NCBI RefSeq assembly: GCF_022965805.1
Contig: NC_133108.1
Location: 36,591,361 to 36,655,360 of the forward strand
DNA length: 64,000 nt
Reading direction: 5' to 3'
From: Primulina eburnea
Taxonomy: Eukaryota; Streptophyta; Magnoliopsida; Lamiales; Gesneriaceae
A model generated the notes under the pieces. It searched no databases, was not told the origin of the DNA, and worked only from the letters and a program-made list of their open reading frames with translations. The translations under genes were made by a program, and so were the position numbers. Of this stretch, positions 1 through 11,326 are shown one piece after another (position 1 is the first letter of the stretch; each line of letters begins with the position of its first letter).

Positions 1-385
1 TTCTATTTTTAAGATGCATGCGATTTTATTATGTAGTACTCGTTATCCCAGTTTTTACGTGTTGAGTCTCTAGACTCACTAGACTTGATCGATGCAGGTG
101 ACTATGTTGAGGAGACAGGAGGTGATGACCAAGGGGCAGGCTTGGGCTGAGTGGCAGGCTAGACCCGAGGACCGCAATGTTTATGTTTTTTTTATTTTAT
201 GCAAGTTTAAAATACTCTGATTTTTAAATATTTGGTGACAGTTTCATTTAGCAAAACTTTATTGGTGACAGATGATTGTGAGATTTATTTTATGAATGTT
301 GAGTGACGACCGTATGGATGTTTTTATTTAAGAAAATTTTTAATTTTTCCGCAAATTTTAAGTATGAGAAGTACGGTTTGTTACA
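1..385 (+). mobile_element. 3' end of a level-1 family LTR (truncated by window edge)
   Basis: The segment matches the last part of LTR B (about 18390-18798), including the stretch around TTGATCGATGCAGGTGA and a terminus reading GTTACA. LTR B is followed by a primer-binding site, but this copy is followed by unrelated DNA. It is therefore either a 3' LTR or a solo LTR. The rest of the copy lies outside the window. Confidence 0.8.
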
Positions 386-400
386 AAAACCTCTAACACA

Positions 401-1440
401 AATGTTGAGTCGGGACCATCTTTAGATGAGTTGGCCTAAAGAAAAATCGAAGTTTCGGATCCTTATCTCGATAATTCAAGTAAACTATTCACCTATGAGA
501 TTGAAGAGAGATATATCAACTTTAAACTTCAAACCGACAAGGGAAAATCTAAGGTTGGTACTAACGAGCTTATTGTTTCTCTATTTCACGTATATCAACA
601 GAATTGAGAGAAATTGAAAATAAGAATATGTATCAACCCAGACACAATCCGAGTTGATATAGTAGGAAAGTATCGTATGATATGGATGAAACCAAATTCC
701 TACCCCAAAGAGGTCAAGGAATTGTATGAATTTGAGGCTTTTGTCCTGGTTTATACATCACCCAACTCCTTAGAAATTTCAGCATTACCCAAGTGGATTC
801 ATGAAACTATTCATGAAACATAGACAAATGATGATTATTTGTCAAGAGAAGATATTCTAGAGCTTTACTTTTTTTGTACAGCATCAGAACAACTCGGGAA
901 AGGCTCACACGAAACCTTTCACTTTATCAAGTTCAGAAGACCAGGCATGAACATTCAGAAGTTTATCAAAGATCCTCTAGATAATGAAACACCCCTTGTT
1001 TCATCACTCATTAAAGACGATATCTTTACAAGACGAGTATGGGGATTATGTGCATGTCTCATAGAAATGGAAAAGGTTAAGTTCTATTTTTTTTAATCAA
1101 AATTCTGTAAATGAATCTTTTTTTATTAAATATCATGACAGGAAAAACTACAAGATTTTTAGAAGAAATATTTGAAAGTAAAAGAATTCTAACGTGGAAC
1201 AATAAAGGTACAGAAATTGTTCAACATGGCTTAAGTTGGAAGATGGCCAGAAGATATCAATCCAGAGTGCTCGAATGAGAAAGAATCAGAGTTTTGAAAG
1301 TTTTCAGCCAAGATCTAACCAGAAATATACTGTAGAAACAAGGCTAAATGGTGAAAGACCACACAAATTTTCCACAGAGACCATACAGAGCAAAAGATTT
1401 CCCAAAAACGTTAAAAAAATCATGTGATCTAACCAATCCA
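401..1440 (+). pseudogene. decayed reading frame of unknown origin
   Basis: One frame reads protein-like sequence from about 401 to 1096 and is broken by stops at about 434, at about 605 and at 821-823. The longest open pieces are 614-823 and 839-1096. The composition looks like a real globular protein, with many charged and aromatic residues (for example HETFHFIKFRRPG). A GT-rich junction at 1075-1080 and a CAG at 1139-1141 look like intron borders. Reading across them extends the frame to about 1278, where another stop occurs. I do not recognise the family. It could be a degraded host gene, a transposon gene or an old integrated viral sequence; a translated search would decide. Confidence 0.4.
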
Positions 1441-3060
1441 CTATAGGTAGATGAACCACTCAACCACCACAAAAAAAAAAACGGACCACTAAATAAATGG
1501 TTGACATGACCACCTATCAAAAGTTGCAGTCAGCCACAACCATCAAGCAGAATATTCACAAGTATGAAGTCCGGATTTTAAATCCACCAAGGATTTTATA
1601 TATATCAAGATAGAAAGAAGATGAAAACATAATTCAACATCTTCATTTTCTTTCAAAGAAAATTGTAATAGTTTCTTTAGAAGTTTTGAGTGTTGTACTT
1701 TCAACTACAATTAGTAGATAAACAATTTCCTTATCATCTATATGAAGTTACTATGTAATAATAATTTATATGTTTAAATAAAAGAACCAATACTTATTGC
1801 TCCTGTCATGGATTATTTTCAAATTAAATATCTTTACTATACACCATGAGATAGTAAACGATAAAGGGTTGTGCTAAAGGCTAATGAGGAAATCTACATC
1901 ATGAACCATATATTGCGACTGCGTGCTTAGACTGTGAGATGTAGTCTGTAAAACACAGTGGATACTACCTGAATGCATTCCAGTCAAAGAGGTAAAAATG
2001 TTTAATTTATTATACGGAAGCATGATTGACTATATATATAAAAACCTATATATTCATGGTACATAAGCTGGAAACCATGCATAGACCTATGTCTTTGGAC
2101 ATGTTCGATAGGTGTAACAATGTCACATATCAAGAAGAGAATTCAAGGATGAATTTGCAAAAATTTAAATAAAATAGGGAGCCTAAACTAAACGTTCGCT
2201 TGAAAAGGGAGTAAAATCCAAATGAAACTAAGACTTTGGAGATTTATTTGAAAGTCGCCCTTAATATAAACTTTTTAAAATAAAAAATTAGTCAGATCCG
2301 ATCCAAAATGATATACATGTATAAGAAGATATTCCCTTCTAATAGATATGATATGGGATGTCGGTAGTGGCCCGTGGTACGATAAACAATTTTTTTTTTT
2401 TTTTTTTGTATTTTTGATAAGAAAAACTATTCCTTTTATTCTTTTGCTAAAATACTAAAAAAATATTATATTATGATCTTGTAATAATTATAATGCTCGA
2501 AAAGTCGTTTCACTGAAAACTAAATAAATAAAAGGTGAAAAAAATTATAATTTACGTATGAATTTTTAGATATAAAATTATAATATATTTAGCAAAATCT
2601 AAATTATAAGTTGAATATTAATATTCTATAAGTATTTAATATTATATTTTTCAGGAAACCAATTAAAAAACTCAACCTACAAAGTTTTTTAAGCCTTATA
2701 ACCCACTTTGATATTTTCTTTGTTGAAAAAAAAAATCTCATTTATACTTTATTTTTACTAATTTGCATATAATATTTACTCGTTTGTTAGAAAATTTATT
2801 ATCATTTATTAGGTTTGGAGAAATACTCTATTTCTTTTTTGTTTTTGAGCAAGTTTTTTCATATTTATATGCGAATTCAAATCAAGTTAAATTTAGTTTA
2901 ATAATTTTATTATCAGACTACATTGTTCTAGTAATTTTATTACCAGTGTACGTTCAGAAAACCAAAATTGTACTAATAATATTTTTTTAGCATATACTAA
3001 ATTAAATAATTATTAGTATACATATAAAAAATAAATTAAATATATTATATGTTCTAAAAA
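1441..3060. other. AT-rich intergenic DNA, nothing recognised
   Basis: There is no credible reading frame. The stretch holds poly-A and poly-T runs (for example 2391-2407) and short AT repeats. A TATATATATC box near 1600 followed by an AATAAAAG-like signal near 1780 might belong to the decayed unit upstream, but this is too weak to call. Confidence 0.4.
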
Positions 3061-3065
3061 ATCGA

Positions 3066-3450
3066 CCTAGGGCGCCGGAGCTCATCAACTTTCGGAGTGG
3101 CTCTGTCCTTGTCCCTACCTCCAACTCATTGTCGGACTCGACGTCGAGTGGCGTCCCTCTTACAACCGGTCTGTCCAAAATCCACCCGCCACCCTACAGC
3201 CATGCATGATTTGAAAAAGCTCTCCAAGTAACTATATGTTTGGGTTGCTGATTCAGCTGATTTGAGGGAAATAGCGGCGAATGCCTATGGAAGAACGGGA
3301 TTGAGGAATTGTGTGTTGTGCTGGGGAAAGAGGTGGAGAAGCCGCAGATAGTGACGATGAGCAGATGGGAATGGATAACCGGTGGCTGACTCCTGATCAA
3401 GTGCAGTTGCTTGTGTGTTCTGAAATAGGCAGGCAGGGCCTTGCTTGATT
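3066..3450 (+). pseudogene. possible fragment of a degraded gene
   Basis: This island is clearly more GC-rich than its surroundings. Frame fragments look coding on the plus strand but are broken by stops and frameshifts; about 3365-3445 reads a short tryptophan- and leucine-containing peptide ending in TAG or TGA. No domain is recognisable. The minus-strand reading frame at 3194-3454 is probably a shadow. It may be a processed or captured gene fragment. Confidence 0.25.
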
Positions 3451-4163
3451 TCACTTTTATTTTCTCTTTTTATTATATATTGTCTACATTTATTTTAATT
3501 TTTCATTGAATTTCGAGGATTCATATTATTGTGGTTCATGTTTTGATTAGAATTTATGTAAACTAGTTTAATTAACTGATCATGAAGTTGATGATTGTTG
3601 ATTCAACTTAATTTTATTGAGACTTATACAATAACTAGTTTTTAATTATTTTTATTAAATTTTATTTAAAATTACAATTATACTTTTATATTTTTAAAAT
3701 ACAGTCATATCTTAATTTATATTTTAAATTTTTTAAATAAAATAATTTATCACTCTTAATAAAAAATGAAAAATAATTAATTCGAAAATAACAAAAATTA
3801 TCATATTCAGAGATATATATATATTTTAAAAGTTCAAATGATCACTGGTGTAGATAAATCATTTTACCTTGATGGAAATATATTTAATAAGCACAAATAG
3901 TGCGTTGGAGATAGTTTTTTTTGCGTTCTATATTTTTTTAACTAATTTATTTATATAAAAATAAAAATGTATGAATTGGATTTAATTTAGCCAGCCCCTA
4001 TTTCGAAATCCTAGCTTATTTCAATGTAACTAGCAAACAATGTATGTGTGATAAGTGTGTAAAATAATGATTATAATGTGTACGAATCATAATTATTAAC
4101 AGATCAAGTTGATTCATAATTTTTTTATAATTTTTAATTATTATTTGGATAAGGATAATATAT
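3451..4163. other. AT-rich intergenic DNA, nothing recognised
   Basis: Long A/T tracts with no reading frame, RNA gene or terminal repeat that I can support. Confidence 0.4.
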
Positions 4164-4537
4164 TAGGCAAAAAATTCTGTGTGACGGTCTCACGGGTCGT
4201 ATTTGTGAGACGAATCTCTTATTTGAGTCATCCATGAAAAAATATTATTTTTTACGCTAAGAGTATTACTTTTTAGGCAAAAACTTGTGTGAGACGGTCT
4301 CACGGGTCATATTTGTGAGACGGATCTCTTATTTCGGTCATCCATGAAAAAGTATTACTTTTTATGCTAAGATTATTACTTTTTATTGTGCAAATGAGTA
4401 GGGTTGACCCGTATCACAGATTAAGATCCGTGAGACGATCTCACATGAGATTCCATTCTATTTTTATTGTGAATATGAGTATGGTTGACTCGTCTCACAT
4501 ATTAGGATCCGCGAAACGATCTCACATAAGACTCACT
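4164..4537 (+). mobile_element. self-nested MITE (copy inside a copy)
   Basis: A MITE family with palindromic ends around GTGAGACGGTCTCAC occurs many times in this window. Here one complete copy (4276-4460) sits in the middle of another, whose left half is 4164-4275 and right half 4461-4537. The interrupted point reads TTTTTA on both sides (4270-4275 and 4461-4466), consistent with a short target duplication. Removing the insert restores the family's central sequence. No coding capacity is present, so mobility would depend on a transposase encoded elsewhere. Confidence 0.7.
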
Positions 4538-6559
4538 CAATATATTATATTAAATATGTGGTATCGTGAATTTTTAAATTTGTAAAATGAATTACATATT
4601 TTTGTTATGCTTAAGTTGTATAAGAAATATTACTTATTAATTTTGAAAACTAATTAGTGTCAGAAAGTCAGATACTAAGGGTCTCCATTTTTATATATAT
4701 TATATATAGATGACCAAGATATTTTGAAATTTAATTGATGTTATAAAACTCGGATCACTAAGATGTTAACATTTCAATCGAAATTGTACTTTGCATTTTT
4801 TTAGTGATATTGAATTTTCAATCGAAATTGTACTTTGCAATTTTTTTTTTTGATTATATTGAATTTGATGCCCACATTAATAACAGATGAATGTTACTTA
4901 TAGTCCATAAAAATATTAATAGCACTTCTTATTAATTTAATTATATTTCTTGGAAATGTTATCTTTATATATTAATGCTTTTCTTTTATTATAAAACACA
5001 ATTTTGATTCACCCCCACAAACTAAAACGGAATATTTTTTAATTTTTAAAAATATTTTTATAATTTAAACCTTGTCATATTTTTATGACATATAAATAAA
5101 ATATAAATTACAAAAAAAATTAATCTTAAACTTTAATAACCCAATCCATGTGTTTCTAAATATATACACCGAAAAGTATATTGTTAATTTTATAGATTTG
5201 ATATACCAAATAGTAAATTTAATCACATAATATGTTATAATATAAAAAAACATATATCCTATATATTTTAAATTTTCAGGATATTTTAGAATCTCATACA
5301 TGGTGTAGACTTTCTTGTCAACATATCATAGATATAAATGTTGACCATAATCCTGTGCATGTCATATATCAAGTAATTAACAAGGATTTCTTCCTTAGTA
5401 TATAATTGGTATTGCCATATAGTGGCAAATAATAATAATAATAACAACAACGATGATGTTTTAAATGAAATCTATCTGATTTTTATAATTTTTCTATATC
5501 CTTTTCTCCTTTAAAAAAATATGTTTTTTTAAGCCTTTTCAAAATAATAGATAAAAATCATTCCCAAATTAAAAGCATGTCACGCTTCGAGCCCGGGTCC
5601 ACGCCTGCATGACTGTATAATAAGCTCATATAGCAACTACTTTGTATTCGTCGCCACTTTACGAAAATGATTAACCCAAGTTGCTATAGAAGTCTATTGT
5701 AACTCATAAACAAAGGTACGTACATTTTTTCCAAAATCCCAATATAAAATTTATGCAACATTCTTTTCGTCCTAATTAAAATGAACTCCTAAAATCAATG
5801 CATAAACATGAAATAACCATAAATAATATTTCCTCAATATATATTATAAGCGCATCAGATTTATTGATTAATGTACATTCTAGAATTTGAATTTTGGCAA
5901 ACTAAATCTGGCAACAGATTTCAAGTGACATAAATACTACGCACCAATACATTAAGACTAAATCCAATAACCTCGTAAGTCTCATGCAATTTCATTCTTA
6001 TCTGTCACTGATTTTGGTTGCTTTTCGAACTAATTAATTTGATTCTCCTAAATTACAAATTACTATTGCATAAGCACGTGTTGTGGACAATGAAAAGTGC
6101 TTTATTGTATTAATGACTTCTATCAATATTTTACTTTTGTTTTTGTTTTTGTTTTTGAGTAACGATTATATTTAACTATGTTGTCATGTATAGCTACCGA
6201 CGTCGCGCAACAGTTTAAATCTATACTTCTGGTTCCATGATCTAAAATAATCGAGTTATACCGTTATCAGACGTTATATCGTTATCAGATGTTTAGTCCA
6301 AAAATTTTAGTTAGAAGTCTGAAAATATTTAACGCGCTCTTTAAACAGCATCTCTTAGTGTAATTAGGAACCAAGCCATGGTGAAGGAAAAATGAAAGTA
6401 GTTCATTGAAAGCACATATATCCGGTTATGAATTCTAAATTTTGATAAAAGAAATATAAAGGCATATGAGTTTTTTCATGGCAATGGAAACGAAGAGCAA
6501 TTAATTGCCAAAGTTACAATCGAAAATAAATTGTTGAGATAAATAAAACATGAAATCGA
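4538..6559. other. AT-rich intergenic DNA downstream of the zinc-finger gene
   Basis: No gene is seen. It includes a short direct duplication at about 4776-4850 (two copies of CAATCGAAATTGTACTTTGC) and a small trinucleotide run near 5430. The final few hundred bases are the 3' flank of the minus-strand zinc-finger gene. Confidence 0.4.
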
Positions 6560-7789
6560 TCAAAGCCTGAGAGTTAAATCCAGGCCTGAATCATCCTCCT
6601 CCTCATTTGCAAGAGCATTCCTCTGATTATTGATTTGGACTCCAGCGTTTCTTCCAGGGACAGATCTTGATTCAGGAAAAGCTGGCAAGCCCTGAGAAAC
6701 GGGCCTGGAACTGGAACTTGGTGTTCCTGGATTAGGAAACTGAAGAGTTAGAGCAAGACTAGGAAGGTATGAAGGCTGGGCCGTAACAAACTGAGAAACT
6801 CTTGGAACAGGCACTGAGGGGACAGCAGTCGAAATCCTCGGCGCTGGCATGGCCCAACCAGGGTGATAACCACGATAAAGTTCATGAAAATGGTGAGGAA
6901 CAGCCTGAGGCAGCATGCTAGGCATCACAGGACGTGAAACTTGCATTGCCTGATGCTGCAGGATTTGTTGAGACTGATACGGCCTGCTGATGATCTGGAG
7001 TGGCCTGTTCATATACTCATAAGATCTTTTCAAAGATCCAGGGTGGGATGATAGATTAGAGGTGATCCTGGGATAGGATGAAGTCCCACTGAAGTATCCA
7101 GCACGCAACTCGCGGGACTCATACGCATCTTTCTCCAGGGCACGCTCAAATTTATGGGCGTTCTGGTGGCCGCCCAACGACTGCTTGTTGGTAAACTTCC
7201 TATGACAGTACTTACAAGAATATTCACCATCGTCCTGATCCGCATTTGCCACGTCAGATGCCTCTGGTTCAGCAGAAAGGACTTCAACATCAGACTCATC
7301 AAGATTTTTCCCTTTAGCGGAGTCCTGTAACGGATCCATCACGAGGGGAGGAATTTCAGCAGTATTGATATGCGGTGAGTTGACTTCGTGATTCGACTCC
7401 TCCAGATTTTTCCCTTTACTAGACTCACCTATCGGATCAAGCACGATTCGAGGGGTTTCATCCTTGGCTTTCGAAGAGTTAACTTCAAGACTCGACTCAT
7501 CAAGATCTCCCCCTTTAGGAGAATCCTTCGATGTTCCAAGAACGACAGGTGGGATTTTATTGTTGGAGTTCAATGAGTTAACTTCAGGATTCAACTCATT
7601 ACATTCTTTAGCCCCTTGAATATTAGATCCACCAGGGACAGCAGAAAATCCCACCTTCTCTTCTGAATTCTTGCTCGAAAGATTAGACGTGGCTTCACCA
7701 ACAACCAAAGGATGATCCATTTCTTCACCACTTTTGCTCGAGACATCAGACAGGGTTTTGTTACCACCAACAGCATTAGGGGACTCCAT
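6560..7789 (-). CDS. single C2H2 zinc-finger protein with C-terminal EAR motif (putative transcriptional repressor)
   Basis: A single-exon gene of 409 residues. One plant-type C2H2 finger lies at about residues 190-212: two cysteines (CKYC), the plant signature QSLGGHQ in the helix, and two histidines. The last seven residues are LDLTLRL, an EAR motif that in this family recruits TOPLESS-type co-repressors. Family members with one finger and a C-terminal EAR motif (the KNUCKLES/ZFP type) are nuclear DNA-binding repressors of development, so the same role is inferred here. The region before the finger holds three imperfect repeats of about 33 residues (about 66-170), each with a P-VxLxP core, a KGKNL-like core and an EVNS-like end. 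This makes the protein longer than the usual 200-300 residues. The region after the finger is proline- and serine-rich. The chosen start is the first in-frame ATG. The exact orthologue cannot be named. Confidence 0.9.
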   Translation of the reverse strand: MESPNAVGGNKTLSDVSSKSGEEMDHPLVVGEATSNLSSKNSEEKVGFSAVPGGSNIQGAKECNELNPEVNSLNSNNKIPPVVLGTSKDSPKGGDLDESSLEVNSSKAKDETPRIVLDPIGESSKGKNLEESNHEVNSPHINTAEIPPLVMDPLQDSAKGKNLDESDVEVLSAEPEASDVANADQDDGEYSCKYCHRKFTNKQSLGGHQNAHKFERALEKDAYESRELRAGYFSGTSSYPRITSNLSSHPGSLKRSYEYMNRPLQIISRPYQSQQILQHQAMQVSRPVMPSMLPQAVPHHFHELYRGYHPGWAMPAPRISTAVPSVPVPRVSQFVTAQPSYLPSLALTLQFPNPGTPSSSSRPVSQGLPAFPESRSVPGRNAGVQINNQRNALANEEEDDSGLDLTLRL

Positions 7790-8499
7790 GGATAGATAAA
7801 CTCTATATGTTAGGAGTACTTTTTTAGTGCCAAAAGAAGTGGTTCTTCAAGAGCAATTGACTAGTAAATTTATACAAGATGGACTTCACAATCCCCTTTG
7901 CATGAAATCTGATTGCATTGTGCCAAAATAGAATAACACTAAAGAAAAAAGCCATATTATGTTGTAGGAAAATTAAAATAGCAGACTGTCATCATGCTTG
8001 TTACTATGTATAAGTTCAGTTTACAACTAAGTTAATGCATTTTTCTTATCCCTTGTTACCTAATATACGTTAAATCACATAAATTTTGACTTTTTTTTGG
8101 AGAAGGGACAAAAAATTGGTGTCGCTCATAAATATCGCAGGTGTACATTATGGGGTTCTTGGTTTAACTTTAGCTCTATCCAAACAACTAAACATATTTC
8201 GTGTATTTAAAATTTATGGTACTGATTAATGGGGTTTTTAGCCAGTGGATTCGCGCTATTCCAAGTGTATGTAACACAAATTCTCCACGGATTTTATGAG
8301 AAAACACCGTAACTTCAAATGGATGGATGAAATATTTGTGGTTTAAGTAAATCTAAATGTGGGAAATTATGGAATGAGCATTTATTTAGTCTTAGCCATA
8401 AAAAATAATTAAATTGATTCTTTATCTTTTTTTTATTATAGTTTTTTGTTTTCACTCAGACAAAAAATTGTAGTTTGTGATATTTTCTAGAGTAAGTGA
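7790..8499. other. 5' flank of the zinc-finger gene
   Basis: The upstream region for the minus-strand gene is AT-rich and has no reading frame. I did not find a TATA box or operator that I could defend. Confidence 0.4.
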
Positions 8500-8570
8500 T
8501 CTCTTGTAAGACGGTCTCACGAATCTTTATCTATGAGACGAGTCAATCATAAGAGATCTGTCTCACAAAG
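8500..8570. mobile_element. MITE fragment
   Basis: It contains AGACGGTCTCAC and GTCTCAC ends of the same MITE family as 4276-4460, but the middle is mostly lost. Confidence 0.5.
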
Positions 8571-8700
8571 TACGTTAAAATAGAGAAGATACGCATTCAA
8601 CATCAATGCATTTCATTATCGTTTGATATTGGTACCATTTTCTAATTTTATTCAATTAAATATTATATGAATTTGGAATTTAAATATTTATCGCATGTGT

Positions 8701-8945
8701 TATAAATGTTTGAATATATAAGGTTGTAAATTTATACATTAGTTAGCGTTTAGTATCAGTATCATTTTGTAAGTTAATTGAAGAATTTTTAATTTATGTG
8801 TTTTTTCGCTTTATGTCATATAGACGGTATGACTTGATTAACATATATCCATATATGAGATTAACTATCCAACTCGTGGAGTGTTACATAACGTGTTTAT
8901 TTAACCATTGGATGATGGATCTCATATGTTTTGAGGTGAGGTCCT
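8701..8945 (+). repeat. dispersed repeat, copy 1
   Basis: About 245 bp that resembles 12402-12644. Both copies contain TTGAATATATAAGGTTGTAA, TTTAGTATCAGTATCATTTT and an end reading GAGGTC. There is no coding capacity and no clear terminal repeats. It may be part of an old unclassified element. Confidence 0.6.
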
Positions 8946-9363
8946 TCCCATCCAATATCTGTTCAAGGGTTGTTGCGACGCCACCAGTACTATAACACTC
9001 CGAATATAGCATAGGCCAACATTGCGCATTCCGGATCTAGCCACATTTATTAGGTAGAATGTTGCAGATCGAGATTTCAAGAAGTCAGTATTGCGTGGAA
9101 TAATCATAGAGTTGTTTAACATGAGAAGACAATCTAACTCATAATGAGACAATCGACATAATTTAGAATAAATAACCCATTTGAGTAAATATTTAAAATA
9201 AAAAAAAAGCATCAACATTTACAAAGTTGCTCGACAGAGACTCGGAAAAATATAGAGATGATTTATAGAATACAACAGGTTAGGATTGCAGGGCACAAGA
9301 TTTGACCCATTAAGTTTATGAAAATATGTGAGAATCCAAATTTTTGGAAATGTAATTATTTAT
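8946..9363. other. intergenic, nothing recognised
   Basis: No gene or repeat boundary can be supported. Confidence 0.35.
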
Positions 9364-9552
9364 TGACAAAAACTTGTGTGTGACTGTCTCATGGGTCGTA
9401 TTCGTGGGACAGATCTCTTATTTGGGTCATCCATGAAAAAATATTATTATTTATGCTAAGAGTATTACTTTTTATTGTGAATATGAGTAGGGTTGACCCG
9501 TCTCACAGATTAACATCCGTGAGAAAGTCTCACATGAGACTCATTCTTATTT
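9364..9552 (+). mobile_element. full-length MITE copy
   Basis: This copy is collinear with 4276-4460. It has a left end reading AAAAACTTGTGTG, the central GAGTATTACTTTTTATTGTG, and a right end AGTCTCACATGAGACTCATT. The termini have diverged from the GTGAGACGGTCTCAC consensus, which suggests an older insertion. Confidence 0.7.
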
Positions 9553-9696
9553 ATTTAGTCACAAACATGTATAAGATTATATTTTAAAAATCTTGATATC
9601 ATATTAAGAAGAAATTCGAAAATATTAAATAATACATTATATTCAAAATTTTCAAACAAATAAATACATAAAAATCGAAATACAGTGCATGAAATG

Positions 9697-10091
9697 TGTA
9701 ACACCCCAGATTCGACGACTGTCCTCACTGTACCAAGACGAGTCTTTCCAGCGTGCTTATGTCCTCACTCACACGCACCCTGGAAACTTCCTAGGAGGTC
9801 ACCCATCCCAAAATTGCCCAAGTCAAGCACGCTTAACTTTGGAGTTCTTATGTAATGAGCTACCGAAAAGAAGATGCACTTTCGTGATATGAGTAGTACA
9901 AATCAAATCTTTTAAGCTCTCTTCAACTGTACAGTCCATTACATTGAACATTCTCGGAATCCCTCTCATTCCCGTGTGGGTCGGTTCATTCATGTTCCCT
10001 CCACCTAGAAGCCTGCCAGGAGCCGCTCATTGTCCGTGCAACTGATGGCACCGGCGATCACCCCCCGTCCTCTTCGGCCCCGGGCCTCACA
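9697..10091 (-). mobile_element. Cassandra TRIM solo LTR
   Basis: On the minus strand this 395-bp unit begins TGTGAGGCCCGGGGCCGA and ends GGGGTGTTACA, typical of Cassandra, a terminal-repeat retrotransposon in miniature whose LTRs carry a 5S rRNA-like domain. The flanks read AAATG (9692-9696) and ACATG (10092-10096), a target duplication with one mismatch. No primer-binding site or second LTR is nearby, so it is a solo LTR left by recombination. Confidence 0.8.
9765..9846 (-). other. 5S rRNA-like domain within the Cassandra LTR
   Basis: On the minus strand the segment holds AAGTTAAGCGTGCTTG (the 5S A-box region) and GGATGGGTGACCTCCT (the 5S C-box region). These are the internal promoter elements bound by TFIIIA and TFIIIC in true 5S genes. 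The centre has diverged from the usual plant 5S sequence, and the 5' part before the A-box is not well conserved. It is not a functional 5S gene by itself. Confidence 0.8.
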
Positions 10092-10785
10092 ACATGTATC
10101 AATCACGAAAATAAAGGTTGAGATATCAATCAAATTTGGAAGAAAATATTACATACAAGACAGTTTTCATCAATAAGAAAGTTAGAAAATTTCAGTGCAG
10201 TCTAGATACGTTATAAAACTTACAAGAAAGCAGTCTACATTCAACCATCCAATCTAATATCAAATTTCAAAAATTAAGAATACTTGGTGAACATATTTTT
10301 CCAAGTATGCTATGATATTATATTTGGAAGAAAAATCTCGAATTATGGAAGAATTATCTCAAAATTTGGAAGAAATATCAACAGAATTATGATAAGATTT
10401 TCACCTCATCACCTATAAATACCACCCTATGCCATTCGAAAATTCACACCAAAAAATTTAGTAAAAAATTCAAGAATTTTCTCTCAAGATTTCTAGTTCT
10501 TCTTCCCAAATTCTGCCAAGTATCGAAGTTTTGCTGCTGTCCAAATCCAATGAGGATTCGAAAACCCTTGCAAAGAAATCGTCCTTCACATTTTAATCTA
10601 GATCTAAAGTAAGTGTGGTTGTTTTAAAATTACAATTTCAGTGTCATATTTCATTTTTTTAAAGTTACGGTCGAGCACAATTATTCTTCTATTCTTTTTT
10701 ATACCATTATCGTATGTTATATGATTTGCAACTCTGATGATTCAACTGGATATAGGTAGGGGTGGTCACGGTAGGGTTTTCGGGT
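10092..10785. other. intergenic, nothing recognised
   Basis: AT-rich DNA with no supported gene. TATAAATACC at about 10421 resembles a promoter TATA box but has no gene behind it. Confidence 0.35.
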
Positions 10786-11104
10786 TCGGTATCAGATCCA
10801 GTATGTGTGGACGCTGCATATTGTGAAACGTTTTAGAGCCGTGAGGCCTCGGGTCAAAGCGGACAATATCACAAGTGAGATAGGTCGTGACATTTGGTAT
10901 CAGAGCCAGTGTGTGGACGCCGCACGTTGTGAAGCATTTTAAAGCCGTGAGGCCTCGAGCCAAAACGTACAATATCACAAGTGGGTTGGACCGTGACATT
11001 TGGCATCAGAGCCAGTTTGTGTAGACGCTGCATGTTGTGATGCGTTTTAAAGCCGTGAGACATCGGGCCAAAGCAGAAAATATCACAAGTGGGTTGTGTC
11101 ATGT
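10786..11104 (+). repeat. three tandem ~107-bp units carrying a primer-binding-site-like motif
   Basis: Three head-to-tail units are spaced 108 and 106 bp (motif starts at 10791, 10899 and 11005). Each unit contains a version of GGTATCAGAGCCAG, close to the initiator Met-tRNA primer-binding site TGGTATCAGAGC. In the second and third units GTGACATTTGG lies just before it, resembling an LTR end followed by the site. The remainder includes CCGTGAGGCCTCG and ATATCACAAGTG. I infer tandem copies of an LTR tail plus primer site from a small TRIM-like element. Confidence 0.65.
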
Positions 11105-11326
11105 CACTATGACCATGTTAGCTTTAAGAATATTCATTGAACCATCGGTGTTAACATAAAATATGCCATCATCTTTGTGCAGCTAAATGTGCGCGCATTA
11201 ATATCTTCGAAGCATCAAAATAATATTTAGAGAACATAAATATCTTGTTAAATGATGACATTTGAAATATACATTTAACATTTGAAATATATATTATTTT
11301 AAGAAAAATCATCTCTGTTACTTCTT

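Noticed and set aside
9765..9846. Functional 5S rRNA gene
   Set aside because: Only part of 5S is recognisable, and it lies in an LTR with Cassandra termini.
10786..11104. Possible CRISPR-like array (regular ~107-bp units)
   Set aside because: Whole units repeat with no unique spacers, and the organism is a plant.
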